A stretch of DNA of 64,000 nt from contig JAPLRS010000040.1 in NCBI GenBank assembly GCA_026399015.1, forward strand, positions 164,626 through 228,625, written 5' to 3'. Positions 19,123 to 28,324 of this stretch are shown one piece after another; within the stretch, counting starts at the first letter, position 1; every line of letters begins with the position of its first letter. Source of the DNA: Methylococcales bacterium. GTDB lineage: Bacteria > Pseudomonadota > Gammaproteobacteria > Methylococcales > Methylomonadaceae. The translations under genes and the position numbers were made by a program. Under the pieces are notes generated by a model. That model searched no databases. It was not told the DNA's origin and was given only the letters and a program-made list of their open reading frames with translations.

Positions 19123-20331
19123 TTAAGCGTAAGTTGGAGCAAAAGCTTGTTCTGGGTTTGCCACTGGGCCATCGCCATCCCAATAGGGTGATAATTTACG
19201 CAATGTTTTGACAATACTTGGCATGACTTCTAACACGGCATCAACTTCTGCCATGGTGTTATAACGCGAGAAAGAGAACCGAATAGTACCGTGTGCCGCT
19301 GTATAAGGAATATCCATGGCGCGCATGACATGTGATGGCTCAAGTGATCCAGAGGTACAAGCCGAGCCACTGGATGCGGCAATACCGGCTTTATTTAAGA
19401 GCATTAAAATTGATTCACCTTCAATATACTCAAAAGCGATATCGGTGGTATTAGGTAAACGGTTGTAAAGGTCACCGGTAACAAAGCAATGTGGAATGCT
19501 TTCTGTAATGCCTTTTTCTAGGCGGTCACGCATTTCTTTAACTGTGGTGTTTTCGTATTCAATGTAGTTTAGGGCAAGTTCACAGGCTTTACCTAAGCCC
19601 ACAATCGATGCAGAGTTTTCTGTGCCGGCTCTACGACCACGCTCTTGATGGCCACCGCGTAATAAAGGTCTGTAACGTGTGCCTCTACGCAGATATAAAA
19701 CACCAATGCCTTTAGGTGCGTGTAGTTTATGGCCTGACAAGGACAACATATCAATCTTGGTGTCTTGCAACATCATGGGTATTTTGCCGACAGCCTGAAC
19801 GGCATCGGTATGAAACATAACACCGGCAGCATGAGCTAACTCAGCCATTTCGGCGACCGGAAAGATAGTACCGGTTTCATTATTGGCCCACATAATTGAA
19901 ACGATCGCAACTTGATCAGATAATAATTTTTTATAAGATTCAATATTTAAGCGTCCCGCTTTATCAACCGGTAATCTATGTATGGTGTAGCCTTCTTTTT
20001 CAAGATGCTCACATAAACTAAGAATGGCTGGATGTTCTACAGTGGTAGTAATGATTTCTTTTTTATTGGGTTGGGCTTTAATCGCAGATAATAAAGCCGT
20101 TGAATTAGATTCTGTACCACACGAGGTAAAGATGATTTCAGAATCGTGTTCACAGCCAATTAAAGCTTGTACCTGTTGGCGCGCATTTTTTAAACCACGT
20201 GCTACACCATCAGCAAATTTATGAATAGAAGAGGGGTTACCGTATTGCTCAAGAAAATAGGGGATCATGACATCCACTACTTCATGATCAACTTTAGTGG
20301 TGGCATTATTGTCTAAATAGATATCAGCCAT
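19123..20331 (-). CDS. nifS: Cysteine desulfurase NifS
   Basis: PLP enzyme that removes sulfur from cysteine for Fe-S cluster assembly on NifU. YLDNNATTKVD at the N-terminus, the PLP lysine in SLSGHKLHAPKGIG, and the catalytic cysteine loop SSGSACTSGSLEPSHV near residue 325 are present. At 402 residues it is full length. Its start overlaps the nifU stop by 1 base. Confidence 0.96.
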   Translation of the reverse strand: MADIYLDNNATTKVDHEVVDVMIPYFLEQYGNPSSIHKFADGVARGLKNARQQVQALIGCEHDSEIIFTSCGTESNSTALLSAIKAQPNKKEIITTTVEHPAILSLCEHLEKEGYTIHRLPVDKAGRLNIESYKKLLSDQVAIVSIMWANNETGTIFPVAEMAELAHAAGVMFHTDAVQAVGKIPMMLQDTKIDMLSLSGHKLHAPKGIGVLYLRRGTRYRPLLRGGHQERGRRAGTENSASIVGLGKACELALNYIEYENTTVKEMRDRLEKGITESIPHCFVTGDLYNRLPNTTDIAFEYIEGESILMLLNKAGIAASSGSACTSGSLEPSHVMRAMDIPYTAAHGTIRFSFSRYNTMAEVDAVLEVMPSIVKTLRKLSPYWDGDGPVANPEQAFAPTYA

Positions 20332-21236
20332 TACGCCACCTCAATCTGTGCAAGTTTGCTCATTTCTGAAGCGGGGACTACTTTAATAAACTCGCCCATT
20401 ACTTCCATTAAACGTTGTTGAATGCCCGCAATGGTCATTGCTGCCATTTGGCAACCGTTACAAGCACCTGTCATATTGACATAAGCGGTATTACCAATCA
20501 CTTCAACTAACTCTACATCTCCACCGTCTGCTAATAAAGACGGTCTTAAAGATTCTAAAACTTCTTCAATTTTCTTGATGCGTTGTAAGTTAGTCATTGG
20601 GCCTTTAACAGCCGTTAGCTTTTCTGGTTGCGCAACCGGTGCAGCAGTAGGGTCAAATTTTTCACCTTTCTCTGCTAATACTTTTTCAAGAATGGCTTCA
20701 ATGTCTTCATGACAAGCCGCACAACCGCCACCCGCTTTAGTGAAGTTGGTGACATCTTCAACTGTGCGTAATTTATTAGCCCACACCATTTCTTCAATCA
20801 TCACCGCATCAATTGCAAAACATTTACAAATTAAGGCGCCTTCTTCATGATCATCTTTCCAAACTTCACCACGGTAATTAGCGATAGCTGCTTGTAAGGC
20901 TTCACGCCCCATCACAGAACAGTGCATTTTTTCGGGTGGTAAACCTTCAAGTTGAGCTGCGATATCTTGGTTAGTGACTTTTAAGGCATCATCAATCGTC
21001 ATCCCAATAATCATTTCTGTTAATACAGAAGAAGAGGCAATGGCAGAGCCGCAACCAAAAGTTTGAAATCCGGCTTCCAGAATTATTTCTGAATCATCAT
21101 CTACTTTAAGGGTTAGTCTTAAGGCATCGCCACAACTGATTGATCCAACTTCGCCTGTGGCATTTGCATCAGCAACCGCACCCGCATTTTTTGGATTAAA
21201 AAAGTGTTCTTTAACTTTGTCTGAATAGTCCCACAT
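20331..21236 (-). CDS. nifU: Fe-S cluster scaffold NifU
   Basis: Modular scaffold for nitrogenase Fe-S clusters. The N-terminal IscU-like domain has cysteines in SCGDA, FGCGSA and MHCSVM; the central [2Fe-2S] domain is CKCFAID and [12 protein letters not shown] (residues about 135-175); the C-terminal Nfu domain ends with [13 protein letters not shown]. At 301 residues it matches full-length NifU of diazotrophs. Confidence 0.96.
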   Translation of the reverse strand: MWDYSDKVKEHFFNPKNAGAVADANATGEVGSISCGDALRLTLKVDDDSEIILEAGFQTFGCGSAIASSSVLTEMIIGMTIDDALKVTNQDIAAQLEGLPPEKMHCSVMGREALQAAIANYRGEVWKDDHEEGALICKCFAIDAVMIEEMVWANKLRTVEDVTNFTKAGGGCAACHEDIEAILEKVLAEKGEKFDPTAAPVAQPEKLTAVKGPMTNLQRIKKIEEVLESLRPSLLADGGDVELVEVIGNTAYVNMTGACNGCQMAAMTIAGIQQRLMEVMGEFIKVVPASEMSKLAQIEVA

Positions 21237-21266
21237 GACAGGTTCCTCGGCTTAAATAGTTGGCGG

Positions 21267-21623
21267 TTAAGAGCAGGTTTTAGTCCCTGTTCCTTCTGAA
21301 TTGGTATTAAAAGACGTACCACAAGCACAACTTTTAACGGCGTTTGGATTAGTAAACTTAAAGCCGGAGCCTTCTATACTGTCTAAAAAGTCAATGGACA
21401 TGCCATCTAGCATCGGCAAGCTAACGGGGTCAATAAAGACTTTTACTTCACCACATTCAATAACGGTATCAACTTCTGCAGGTGTGCCTTCTAGTTTTAA
21501 ACCATATTGATAACCGGAGCATCCACCATCGGTTACTTCAATTCTAAGTCCTGCTGTGGGCATTTCAGATCCTGCAATAAATCGTCCAACTGCGCTAACT
21601 GCTTTGTCTGTTAAGGTAATCAT
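21267..21623 (-). CDS. iscA: Nif-associated A-type Fe-S carrier (IscA-nif)
   Basis: A-type cluster carrier of 118 residues. The three conserved cysteines are in TDGGCSGYQY and SCACGTSF. It is the first gene of the iscA-nifU-nifS-nifV operon, as in A. vinelandii. A -24/-12 promoter and two NifA sites lie directly upstream, so it belongs to the NifA regulon. Confidence 0.92.
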   Translation of the reverse strand: MITLTDKAVSAVGRFIAGSEMPTAGLRIEVTDGGCSGYQYGLKLEGTPAEVDTVIECGEVKVFIDPVSLPMLDGMSIDFLDSIEGSGFKFTNPNAVKSCACGTSFNTNSEGTGTKTCS

Positions 21624-21668
21624 TTTGTATTCTCCTGACTGAGTGGCATCGTTCTTGTTATTACTAAT

Positions 21669-21684
21669 AGCAACCTGTATGCCA
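21669..21684 (-). promoter_or_regulatory. Sigma-54 promoter of iscA-nifU operon
   Basis: On the minus strand the sequence TGGCATACAGGTTGCT has GG and GC separated by exactly 10 bases, matching TGGCAC-N5-TTGC. It ends about 46 bp upstream of the iscA start, the right distance for a short leader. Confidence 0.9.
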
Positions 21685-21737
21685 TTTATTTTTTTTACGC
21701 TAATTGCTTGTTTGTTAGAGGTTTAATTAAAAAGTGG

Positions 21738-21753
21738 TGTTGTAAGATCGACA
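21738..21753. promoter_or_regulatory. NifA upstream activator site (promoter-proximal)
   Basis: TGT-N10-ACA match (TGTTGTAAGATCGACA), about 54 bp upstream of the -24 element of the iscA operon. Confidence 0.75.
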
Positions 21754-21790
21754 TAAAACTCCGTGTTTTTATGACATACAGGACTAACAA

Positions 21791-21806
21791 TGTAAGCTTT
21801 CCTACA
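21791..21806. promoter_or_regulatory. NifA upstream activator site (distal)
   Basis: TGT-N10-ACA match (TGTAAGCTTTCCTACA), about 107 bp upstream of the -24 element and 53 bp from the proximal site. It also lies only 18 bp before the divergent NifZ-like gene. Confidence 0.78.
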
Positions 21807-21824
21807 AAATGACGAGGATTTGAA

Positions 21825-22103
21825 ATGAAGGTAGAAGATTTAGATATTGGAGATGTTGTGTATGCAGCCCGTTTAATTGCCGATGATGGATCTATACCCG
21901 GTGGTATGGAGGGCGATGTCTTAGCTGAAGCAGGTACTAGAGGGGTTATTACTTTGATTGGTCATATTGAAGAAGATCCTACCCGAACGGTGTTTTTAGT
22001 ACGTTTTGAAGATAAAAATATGAACTTGGGTAATCCAGTGGGGTGCTGGACAGATGATTTAATCGTTGAACCTAAATTAGTGACACCGCCATCATTACAA
22101 TAA
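21825..22103 (+). CDS. Single-domain NifZ-like protein
   Basis: 92 residues resembling one half of NifZ: GDVVYAARLIADDGSIPGG parallels the NifZ VRVTRNVRNDGTYPG motif, and VGCWTDDLI parallels VGCRLEELI. A good ribosome site (GAGGA) precedes the ATG. It is transcribed away from the iscA-nifU operon. No sigma-54 promoter is visible for it, and an NifA site sits just upstream of its start. Its role may be P-cluster maturation like NifZ; this is inferred from similarity only. Confidence 0.75.
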   Translation: MKVEDLDIGDVVYAARLIADDGSIPGGMEGDVLAEAGTRGVITLIGHIEEDPTRTVFLVRFEDKNMNLGNPVGCWTDDLIVEPKLVTPPSLQ

Positions 22104-22172
22104 GTGTTAAAGTTGCGTAGTAATTTTATTAATAAGCGTTTTCTGGGATGTAACTAAGGCTACATTAAAAAT

Positions 22173-23786
22173 ATGACTAAGAAAAGTGAAGCGGTTTTAA
22201 ATTACCATCAACGCACCAAGCATACTTTACAGCGCTATGCAAAGGGCCCAGAATCAATCGATTGGGAAGATCAACCGGATCATTTCCGGCATTTTTCGGG
22301 TTGTGAGATTGTTGATTTGCCATTGCCAGGCACTGAGCTTGATGTGTTGTTCTCAGCGTTAGATACGCCAGAAGCTATTCCTGTACAGCCATTGAATCTT
22401 GTTAATATTGGTTTATTGCTTGAGTTGGCGTTTGGTTTGTCAGCTTGGAAACAATTTGGCCCAAGTCGTTGGCCCTTACGTTGTAATCCTTCCAGTGGTA
22501 ATTTGCATCCGACAGAAGTCTACTTGATAAGTGCCGAGTTAGAAGGACTTAAAGCCGGTGTTTATCATTATGTGAGTCATGATCACGCGCTAGAACAACG
22601 CTGTCGGTTTTCTGACAATTTACCCAATGCCAGCCTATATATAGGTTTGTCGTCTATCCATTGGCGTGAAGCTTGGAAATACGGGGAGCGAGCGTATAGA
22701 TATTGTCAGCATGACTTGGGTCATGCCATAGGGGCATTACGTTATGCGGCAGCTACTTTAGGTTGGTCTATTGAATTGCTAGCAGAAGCCGCTGATGCAG
22801 ATGTTGCGAACCTATTAGGTATTGATCGAATCGAAGAATTTAAGCCCTCAGAGCAAGAGTCACCTGATTTATTGTGTCGAATAAATTTAGGGCATGGATA
22901 TACGAGTGCTACTGAGATTAATCATCGTGCGCTTGATGATTTATTGGCTGCTGTTGCAACTGGCATTTGGTTTGGTAAAGCCGATAGTCTTAAAGCCTAC
23001 CATATGTATAAATGGCCGATTATTGATGAGGTGTCTGCAGTGGCTCATAAACCTCGTACTGTTGAGCCAGATTATCAGGCGGTTGCTTCTGCTGTATTGC
23101 CCGCACTGACAACCCAAACGGCGTCTACATTAATTCGGCAACGCCGTAGCGCCCAACATTTTGACGGTAAGATGCCTGCTATGGCAAAAGCGGAGTTTTA
23201 TCGAATACTTTCTGCTGTATTACCCACTGCACCGGCATTTAAAGTATGGCGCTGGTCCCCTAAAATACATTTGTTTATTTTTGTGCATCGTATTGAGGGC
23301 TTACAACCGGGGATTTATGCTTTACCCAGATATCATGAAGCATTAGCACAGCTTAAAGCCGGGACATTAGAAGAATTTTCATGGCAAGCAATGAGTGCAC
23401 AGTTGCCTTTATATCGCTTACATACAGGGGATTGCCGGCAGTTTGCAAAAACACTATCTTGTCATCAACCCATCGCAAGTGATAGTGCGTTTAGTTTGGG
23501 AATGGTAGCAGAATACAGTAACGAAATAAATGATGCGCCTTGGCATTATCGACGCTTATTTTGGGAGACAGGTTTAATAGGGCAGGTGTTATATTTAGAA
23601 GCAGAAGCTGCTGGCTATCGAGGTACAGGCATAGGCTGTTATTTTGATGATAGCGTGCATGAGTTATTAGGGTTTAAAGATGATCAGTTTCAGAGTTTAT
23701 ATCATTTTACTATCGGTAAACCCTTAGAGGATAACCGCATACAAACTTTGCCTGCTTATGAGCATTTATTCAATAAACGTGCTTAA
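22173..23786 (+). CDS. SagB/ThcOx-family nitroreductase-like dehydrogenase
   Basis: 537 residues with two nitroreductase-like halves. The first half (about 70-250) has the SagB features RCNPSSGNLHPTEVYLI and GVYHYVSHDHALE; the second (about 315-510) has LIRQRRSAQHFDG and a final GIGCYFDD loop. Such proteins bind FMN. SagB enzymes oxidise azolines in some peptide pathways, but no YcaO or precursor gene is nearby, so the substrate here is unknown. It follows the NifZ-like gene by 69 bp and its 3' end overlaps the convergent envZ-like gene by 21 bp. Confidence 0.8.
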   Translation: MTKKSEAVLNYHQRTKHTLQRYAKGPESIDWEDQPDHFRHFSGCEIVDLPLPGTELDVLFSALDTPEAIPVQPLNLVNIGLLLELAFGLSAWKQFGPSRWPLRCNPSSGNLHPTEVYLISAELEGLKAGVYHYVSHDHALEQRCRFSDNLPNASLYIGLSSIHWREAWKYGERAYRYCQHDLGHAIGALRYAAATLGWSIELLAEAADADVANLLGIDRIEEFKPSEQESPDLLCRINLGHGYTSATEINHRALDDLLAAVATGIWFGKADSLKAYHMYKWPIIDEVSAVAHKPRTVEPDYQAVASAVLPALTTQTASTLIRQRRSAQHFDGKMPAMAKAEFYRILSAVLPTAPAFKVWRWSPKIHLFIFVHRIEGLQPGIYALPRYHEALAQLKAGTLEEFSWQAMSAQLPLYRLHTGDCRQFAKTLSCHQPIASDSAFSLGMVAEYSNEINDAPWHYRRLFWETGLIGQVLYLEAEAAGYRGTGIGCYFDDSVHELLGFKDDQFQSLYHFTIGKPLEDNRIQTLPAYEHLFNKRA

Positions 23787-25058
23787 TATTAAGCTGGTTT
23801 CAGCGCCACCTTCGGGTTTATTTCGAAGTATTAATTCTGCCTCATGGAGTTTGGCAACCAATTGCACTATGCGTAAACCTAGGCCATTTAAAGCCTTCTG
23901 TTCTAAATCTAAATCAGAGTAACTGTGTAATTCATCAGCGGATAAAGGAAATCCAGATCCTTGATCAGATATGATTAATTTTATTGTGTCATTGATAAAC
24001 TCGGCGCTAATCGTGATTTCTCCGCCACCGTGTTTGATACTATTATTAATTAAATTATATAAATAGCTTTGTAAGGCCATTGGCTTATACCGTATCTTTG
24101 GCATAGGCCCAAAACATAATTTAAGGTTAAAATTTGAATAGTTAAATTTTTCAACGACTTCAGTTATATAGTCTCCAAGATCGCCGATCTGCCAGTGTTC
24201 TGTTTCTTCGATATTAAAGCGTGCTAATTCTATAAATCGATGTAAAACAGCGTTCATTTCTTCTATGTCTGCATGTATACCGTTCGTTAAATCGTTTACT
24301 TCGGGGGTTAAGATTTTTGTGGCAACATGTAATCTTGATAATGGTGTTCTTAAGTCATGAGAAATGCCGGCTAATAAAAGTTTCTGCTTTTTGATCATGT
24401 TTTCTATGTCTGTTTGCATGGTCTTCATAGCCTGACCTACTTCGCGAATTTCTTTAGGGCCACTGGGTTCAATCATAGTGCTATCAATATCTTGACCAAT
24501 CAGTCTAGCTTTTGTAGCCAGATTTTTTAAAGACCTATTTAAAAATAGGGCGGCAAGGTGCGCAGAGAATAATGAAAAGAAAAAGGCAATAACCAAATAA
24601 ACTACCAACATATTATTAATGGCGGTTCTATATAGTTCGGGGAATCCTAATGAAAACTGCGGAATTTTATGATGATGAAGCCAAATAGTCTTTTCAGGCA
24701 AGGCTTGATAACTCATGGTAATGCTATGGTTTGATTTTTGTTCTATTGCTGTATTCCAAGATTTATACGCAGAAATATTGGGTAATGCATCGTGCGGTTG
24801 CATGTTGTTCCATAATAAAGTCATCCCTGTACTTTGTTTTAAGTGTTCGGAAAATTGGTTATTGGCATCTTTAAAGCCCGATGCATTAAGTTCTTGGGCG
24901 AAATAAGACAGTGATTGCGTAAAGTTAGCAAATTGCTGACCCACTTGATTGCTAATAAATAATGCAAACAGTATGCGCATCAACACTATCAAACTGATCA
25001 TAAAAGCAAAGATTAGCAGGAATAATCTGCCAAACAGAGTTTTAGGTAGAAATTTCAT
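23766..25058 (-). CDS. envZ: EnvZ-like sensor histidine kinase
   Basis: Inner-membrane kinase of 430 residues with EnvZ layout: membrane spans at about 11-35 and 148-172, a periplasmic domain between, a HAMP region, the phospho-accepting H234 in LAGISHDLRTPLSRL, and an ATPase domain with NLINNSIKHGGG and DQGSGFPL. Partner of the adjacent regulator. It follows the response regulator gene by 17 bp on the same strand. The signal is unknown. Orthology to EnvZ is inferred from layout and the SHDLRTPL context. Confidence 0.85.
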   Translation of the reverse strand: MKFLPKTLFGRLFLLIFAFMISLIVLMRILFALFISNQVGQQFANFTQSLSYFAQELNASGFKDANNQFSEHLKQSTGMTLLWNNMQPHDALPNISAYKSWNTAIEQKSNHSITMSYQALPEKTIWLHHHKIPQFSLGFPELYRTAINNMLVVYLVIAFFFSLFSAHLAALFLNRSLKNLATKARLIGQDIDSTMIEPSGPKEIREVGQAMKTMQTDIENMIKKQKLLLAGISHDLRTPLSRLHVATKILTPEVNDLTNGIHADIEEMNAVLHRFIELARFNIEETEHWQIGDLGDYITEVVEKFNYSNFNLKLCFGPMPKIRYKPMALQSYLYNLINNSIKHGGGEITISAEFINDTIKLIISDQGSGFPLSADELHSYSDLDLEQKALNGLGLRIVQLVAKLHEAELILRNKPEGGAETSLILSTFIE

Positions 25059-25075
25059 GATTATCTTAAAGATTT

Positions 25076-25795
25076 TTAATATCTCGTGTTAGGATTAATC
25101 ATAACATAGCCCAGTCCTCTTACGGTTTGTAGGTATATTGGGTTTGATGGGTCAGTTTCTATCAATTTACGTAAGCGATACACCTGTGTATCAATAAATC
25201 GACCGTCCACTTCACTATCCTGGCCTTTAATAAGGTAACTTAATTGCTCTCTGGAAAGAGTGGTACCTATCTGTTGTGTTAATACTTTTAGTAAAGAAAA
25301 CTCTCCGTGAGATAAATTTATTTTTTTGTCGTTAAACATTAAACAGCGTTGGGCTAAATCTAATACATAATCCCCAAATTCTAAAAACACGCCATTAGTA
25401 TCGGGCACTCCTGCTGGTACGCGTGGCCGACGGCGTAACATGGCCTGAATATGCGCTAATAACACATCTACATTAAAAGGTTTGGCCATATAATCATCTG
25501 CACCGCATTGTAAACCGGCAATAGAGTCATTTTCGCTACCATTGGCTGTTAACATCATAATCAATGGGCTGTTTTCTTGTGCATGTAATCGACCACAAAC
25601 CGATAAACCATCTTCCCCTGGCATCATCCAATCTAAAATAATTAAATCGTAAAATGAGCGAGTTAGTTTATAGTTCATCTGTTCTGCATCTGCGACGCAG
25701 TCAACTTCAAAGCCCTTATCCGTTAAATAGTATTTTAAAAGTGAGCGTAACCGAGGATCGTCATCAACAATTAAAAGTTTGGCAAGTGTTGTCAT
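25076..25795 (-). CDS. ompR: OmpR-like response regulator
   Basis: 239 residues: receiver domain with acidic pocket DDD (11-13), phospho-acceptor D55 in LDWMMPGEDG and conserved lysine in MAKPFN, then a winged-helix DNA-binding domain with GEFSLLKVL, RFIDTQVYRLRKLIE and QTVRGLGYV. The domain order and the D55 position match OmpR. Tandem TGTGACA boxes upstream of this gene and of the collagen-like gene are candidate binding sites. Confidence 0.88.
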   Translation of the reverse strand: MTTLAKLLIVDDDPRLRSLLKYYLTDKGFEVDCVADAEQMNYKLTRSFYDLIILDWMMPGEDGLSVCGRLHAQENSPLIMMLTANGSENDSIAGLQCGADDYMAKPFNVDVLLAHIQAMLRRRPRVPAGVPDTNGVFLEFGDYVLDLAQRCLMFNDKKINLSHGEFSLLKVLTQQIGTTLSREQLSYLIKGQDSEVDGRFIDTQVYRLRKLIETDPSNPIYLQTVRGLGYVMINPNTRY

Positions 25796-25812
25796 TTTGT
25801 CCTAAGTTAAAT

Positions 25813-25842
25813 GCACTAGGCTGCCAAAAGGCAGCCTAGTGC
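25813..25842. promoter_or_regulatory. Strong hairpin in the leader of the ompR-like gene
   Basis: Perfect 13-bp arms (GCACTAGGCTGCC / GGCAGCCTAGTGC) with an AAAA loop, only 17 bases before the start codon. No T-run on either strand, so it is not a normal terminator. In the mRNA it would lie just upstream of the ribosome site. Confidence 0.65.
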
Positions 25843-25985
25843 GTTGGTTAGCAGTGCTTAATTAAAGAAATTTTGTATGTGGCTAAGGGGGTTAGATACA
25901 GATCAAACTTAATAATCGGGACTAAGTCTGTACTATTCAGTGTCTTTAAAATTACCACCTTTATTAGGAGTCCTCTAGTAGTCAA

Positions 25986-26003
25986 TTGTCACAGATTGTC
26001 ACA
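25986..26003 (-). promoter_or_regulatory. Tandem OmpR-like box facing ompR
   Basis: Two TTGTCACA units 10 bp apart (25986-25993 and 25996-26003). Read on the minus strand this is TGTGACA-N3-TGTGACA, directly followed by a TTGACT that could be a -35 element for the ompR-like gene. OmpR-family regulators bind 10-bp-spaced direct repeats. Confidence 0.6.
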
Positions 26004-26410
26004 AGACAAGCTTAATTTGGCAGAGTAACTATTAATATAAATAAAAAAATAATACAACTGATATCTGAAGCTTAAGTTTTGATCTATTTTATATCAATAC
26101 AAAAAAAACATTTAAGTTGAATGCACTGAATATTCATTGATTAAAATGTTAATTTAATAATTTTGTGTTTTATATTTTTTTAGGCGGTTTATGTTATTTT
26201 AAGCGATCAAAATGGTTTTTAAAATTTCTATTTAGTGCAATATTAATGCTTAATTTTTTTAATGTATATCCCATTATATATGGGTATTTAATGGATATTT
26301 GACTTTAAAAAGTTAATCAATCTCTTATAAATTGTATTTATAATCCTCTCCTCAAAATAGTCTTAGAATCTGAATTAGTTGTGTACCCATGAGTGGTAAA
26401 TTTAAAAAGT
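26004..26410. other. AT-rich spacer between two OmpR-like boxes
   Basis: Very AT-rich, with no gene seen. It lies inside the divergent control region between ompR and the collagen-like gene. Confidence 0.4.
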
Positions 26411-26430
26411 TTTTGTGACATTTTGTGACA
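26411..26430 (+). promoter_or_regulatory. Tandem OmpR-like box facing the collagen-like gene
   Basis: Exact tandem repeat of TTTTGTGACA (2 x 10 bp), with TATAAA at 26443-26448 just downstream as a possible -10. The unit TGTGACA-N3-TGTGACA is the same as in the box at 25986 but in opposite orientation. Placement next to the core promoter suits activation. Confidence 0.62.
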
Positions 26431-26571
26431 ATTCCAAACTAGTATAAATCCTGTCAAATGCTATTGTAGATCTGCAGTTTAAAAGTCGTATAAGTTCTTA
26501 TATTTATAGGGCTTCTTGCAATAAATTTAAACATCGCGCGTCTTACATTGATTGATACTAGGAACTTAAAT

Positions 26572-27579
26572 ATGAATAAAGCATCTATAAAACCATTGGC
26601 TGTTGCCATGCTCTTGGGCGTTACCCCGCTTACAATTTCGTCTGCTTATGCTGTTGTTGCAGTGGATCCAATTATTATTAAGGGTGATAAAGGAGATTCT
26701 GGAACAAAGGGAGATTCAGGTTTAAAAGGTGACTCTGGATTTAAAGGCGATAAAGGTGATTCTGGAATAGGCTTAACCGGTCCACAAGGACCTGCCGGCC
26801 CAGCTGGCCCGATTGGTGCGACAGGACCTGCAGGCCCAACGGGTTTAACCGGTGCAACAGGATCGATAGGACCTATGGGGCCTCAAGGATTTACAGGGGC
26901 AACGGGCCCAGCTGGTACTAATGGTGTTGATGGCGCTACTGGCCCTGCCGGCCCAGCGGGTTCAACAGGTCCTGCTGGCGCAAAAGGTGATACAGGCGCA
27001 GTAGGACCAGCGGGCCCAGCTGGTTCAGGTAGTTCTTTCTCTTATTCAATGACATGTGGTGCAAATGGTACTTCTGCTTGTAAGATTGGTACTAAGGGAC
27101 CCGGTGGTGGCTGGATATTTTTTGTTGATTATAATGATCAATTTTCAGGTTTTGATTATCTAGAAGCTGCACCTGATAATATATCATCTCCATCGTGGTG
27201 TAATAATTCATCGAGTTCAATATATTCGCCTGGACTTACTGTCAGTGAATACTGGGCTATCAGAGGTGTTGGAAAAGGTAGAGCCAATACAAATGCCATG
27301 TTACTTGCATGTTCATCTGGTGCCGCTAACCAAGCTAATTCTTATAGTACAGCAACGACTGTAGCCGGTGATTGGTTTTTACCTTCTATAGGTGAGTTGA
27401 TGTTGATGCATACTAACTTACTCCAAGCGGGTATAGGTGGGTTTACTAATGAGGGTTACTATAGTTCTTCCGAAGATACTGCTACCGCTGCTTGGTATTT
27501 TGCATTTAATTATAATGTTACCTATAGTAATTATGCAAAGTCTGGAGGCTTACCAGTAAGAGGTGTGCGAGCTTTTTAA
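26572..27579 (+). CDS. Secreted collagen-like protein with Lcl/DUF1566-type C-terminal domain
   Basis: 335 residues. An N-terminal signal peptide ([11 protein letters not shown]...SSAYA) is followed by about 38 Gly-X-Y triplets (KGDSG and GPAGPAG types, residues about 37-153) and a C-terminal globular domain with [25 protein letters not shown] and PVRGVRAF, the layout of Legionella collagen-like adhesin Lcl. The ATG at 26572 is preferred over an in-frame ATG 24 bases upstream because AGGAA precedes it and it starts the signal peptide. Expected at the cell surface or outside; a role in adhesion or biofilm is inferred. Flanking OmpR-like boxes suggest two-component control. Confidence 0.85.
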   Translation: MNKASIKPLAVAMLLGVTPLTISSAYAVVAVDPIIIKGDKGDSGTKGDSGLKGDSGFKGDKGDSGIGLTGPQGPAGPAGPIGATGPAGPTGLTGATGSIGPMGPQGFTGATGPAGTNGVDGATGPAGPAGSTGPAGAKGDTGAVGPAGPAGSGSSFSYSMTCGANGTSACKIGTKGPGGGWIFFVDYNDQFSGFDYLEAAPDNISSPSWCNNSSSSIYSPGLTVSEYWAIRGVGKGRANTNAMLLACSSGAANQANSYSTATTVAGDWFLPSIGELMLMHTNLLQAGIGGFTNEGYYSSSEDTATAAWYFAFNYNVTYSNYAKSGGLPVRGVRAF

Positions 27580-27625
27580 GGTTTAGTTTACAAAACCTGT
27601 TTTCATACAAATCGTTAAGTACTTG

Positions 27626-27657
27626 CCGCCTTTAGGAAACTTAAGGCGGTTTTTTTT
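27626..27657 (+). terminator. Rho-independent terminator after the collagen-like gene
   Basis: CCGCCTT / AAGGCGG stem with a loop of about 10 nt followed by eight T residues. Confidence 0.9.
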
Positions 27658-27746
27658 ATTTTATTGGTTGCAAATAAGAACTGCGATGCCTGTTAATTTA
27701 ATGTTGAGCAGCCTCATTAATGTTGTAAATAAATCGATTGCCTTGA

Positions 27747-28322
27747 TCATTCTTCAGGTCCGTAACATTTAGGGTAATCGATACAAACATTGCAAGAAGG
27801 CGCGCGACAAAGAAACAAGCCTTCTTCTTCGCAGAGTTGTTTATATAAGAACTTTTTCCATTTCATATCTTGGGTGTTTTTTGCCGCAAGTTCTGGAAAG
27901 TTATATTTTAAGAGTGCTGTTAATTGAGCTCTAGACCATAATCCTAAGTCTTGCCATAGATGATCATTTCCTAGACAAGCTGCGACTAAAATACCAATAA
28001 CCCAATTTATTTCAAGAGTATTTGTTCTGCTGTAACGGGCTAATAAATTAATGAGATCTTCTCGCTCTAACATGCGATTAAAATCTATATAACTGCCTGA
28101 GGGTGCGATTTCAGGCAGGAAATCGTCATGAAAATAATTATGCTTTAAACGCTGAAATTGATCAGGCTCCAATCCCATATAATCGGGTAAAACACTTTGA
28201 CCAGCACACCAACTTGCAGTAATGCAAACTAACCATTCATGATTAGGTGACATCATTGGGCTGACTTTTAACCGGTTATAAGCCTGTTGTAAGGTGTTTT
28301 GAGATTGGAGCACGGCAGACAT
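27747..28322 (-). CDS. nifQ: Nitrogen fixation protein NifQ
   Basis: Donates molybdenum, as a Mo-Fe-S cluster, to FeMo-co assembly. The C-terminal cysteine motif C-x4-C-x2-C-x5-C is at residues 172, 177, 180 and 186. At 191 residues it is normal in length. It is the last gene of the nifB operon and starts 2 bp after the preceding ferredoxin stop. Confidence 0.93.
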   Translation of the reverse strand: MSAVLQSQNTLQQAYNRLKVSPMMSPNHEWLVCITASWCAGQSVLPDYMGLEPDQFQRLKHNYFHDDFLPEIAPSGSYIDFNRMLEREDLINLLARYSRTNTLEINWVIGILVAACLGNDHLWQDLGLWSRAQLTALLKYNFPELAAKNTQDMKWKKFLYKQLCEEEGLFLCRAPSCNVCIDYPKCYGPEE

Positions 28323-28324
28323 AA

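Noticed and set aside
22104..22172. Sigma-54 promoter before the SagB gene
   Set aside because: The closest GG...GC match (near 22146-22160) has the wrong spacing (N11), so I do not call it.
26411..26430. TGT...ACA in the tandem box as an NifA site
   Set aside because: The spacing is N11 instead of N10 and no -24/-12 element is near; the direct repeat explains it better.
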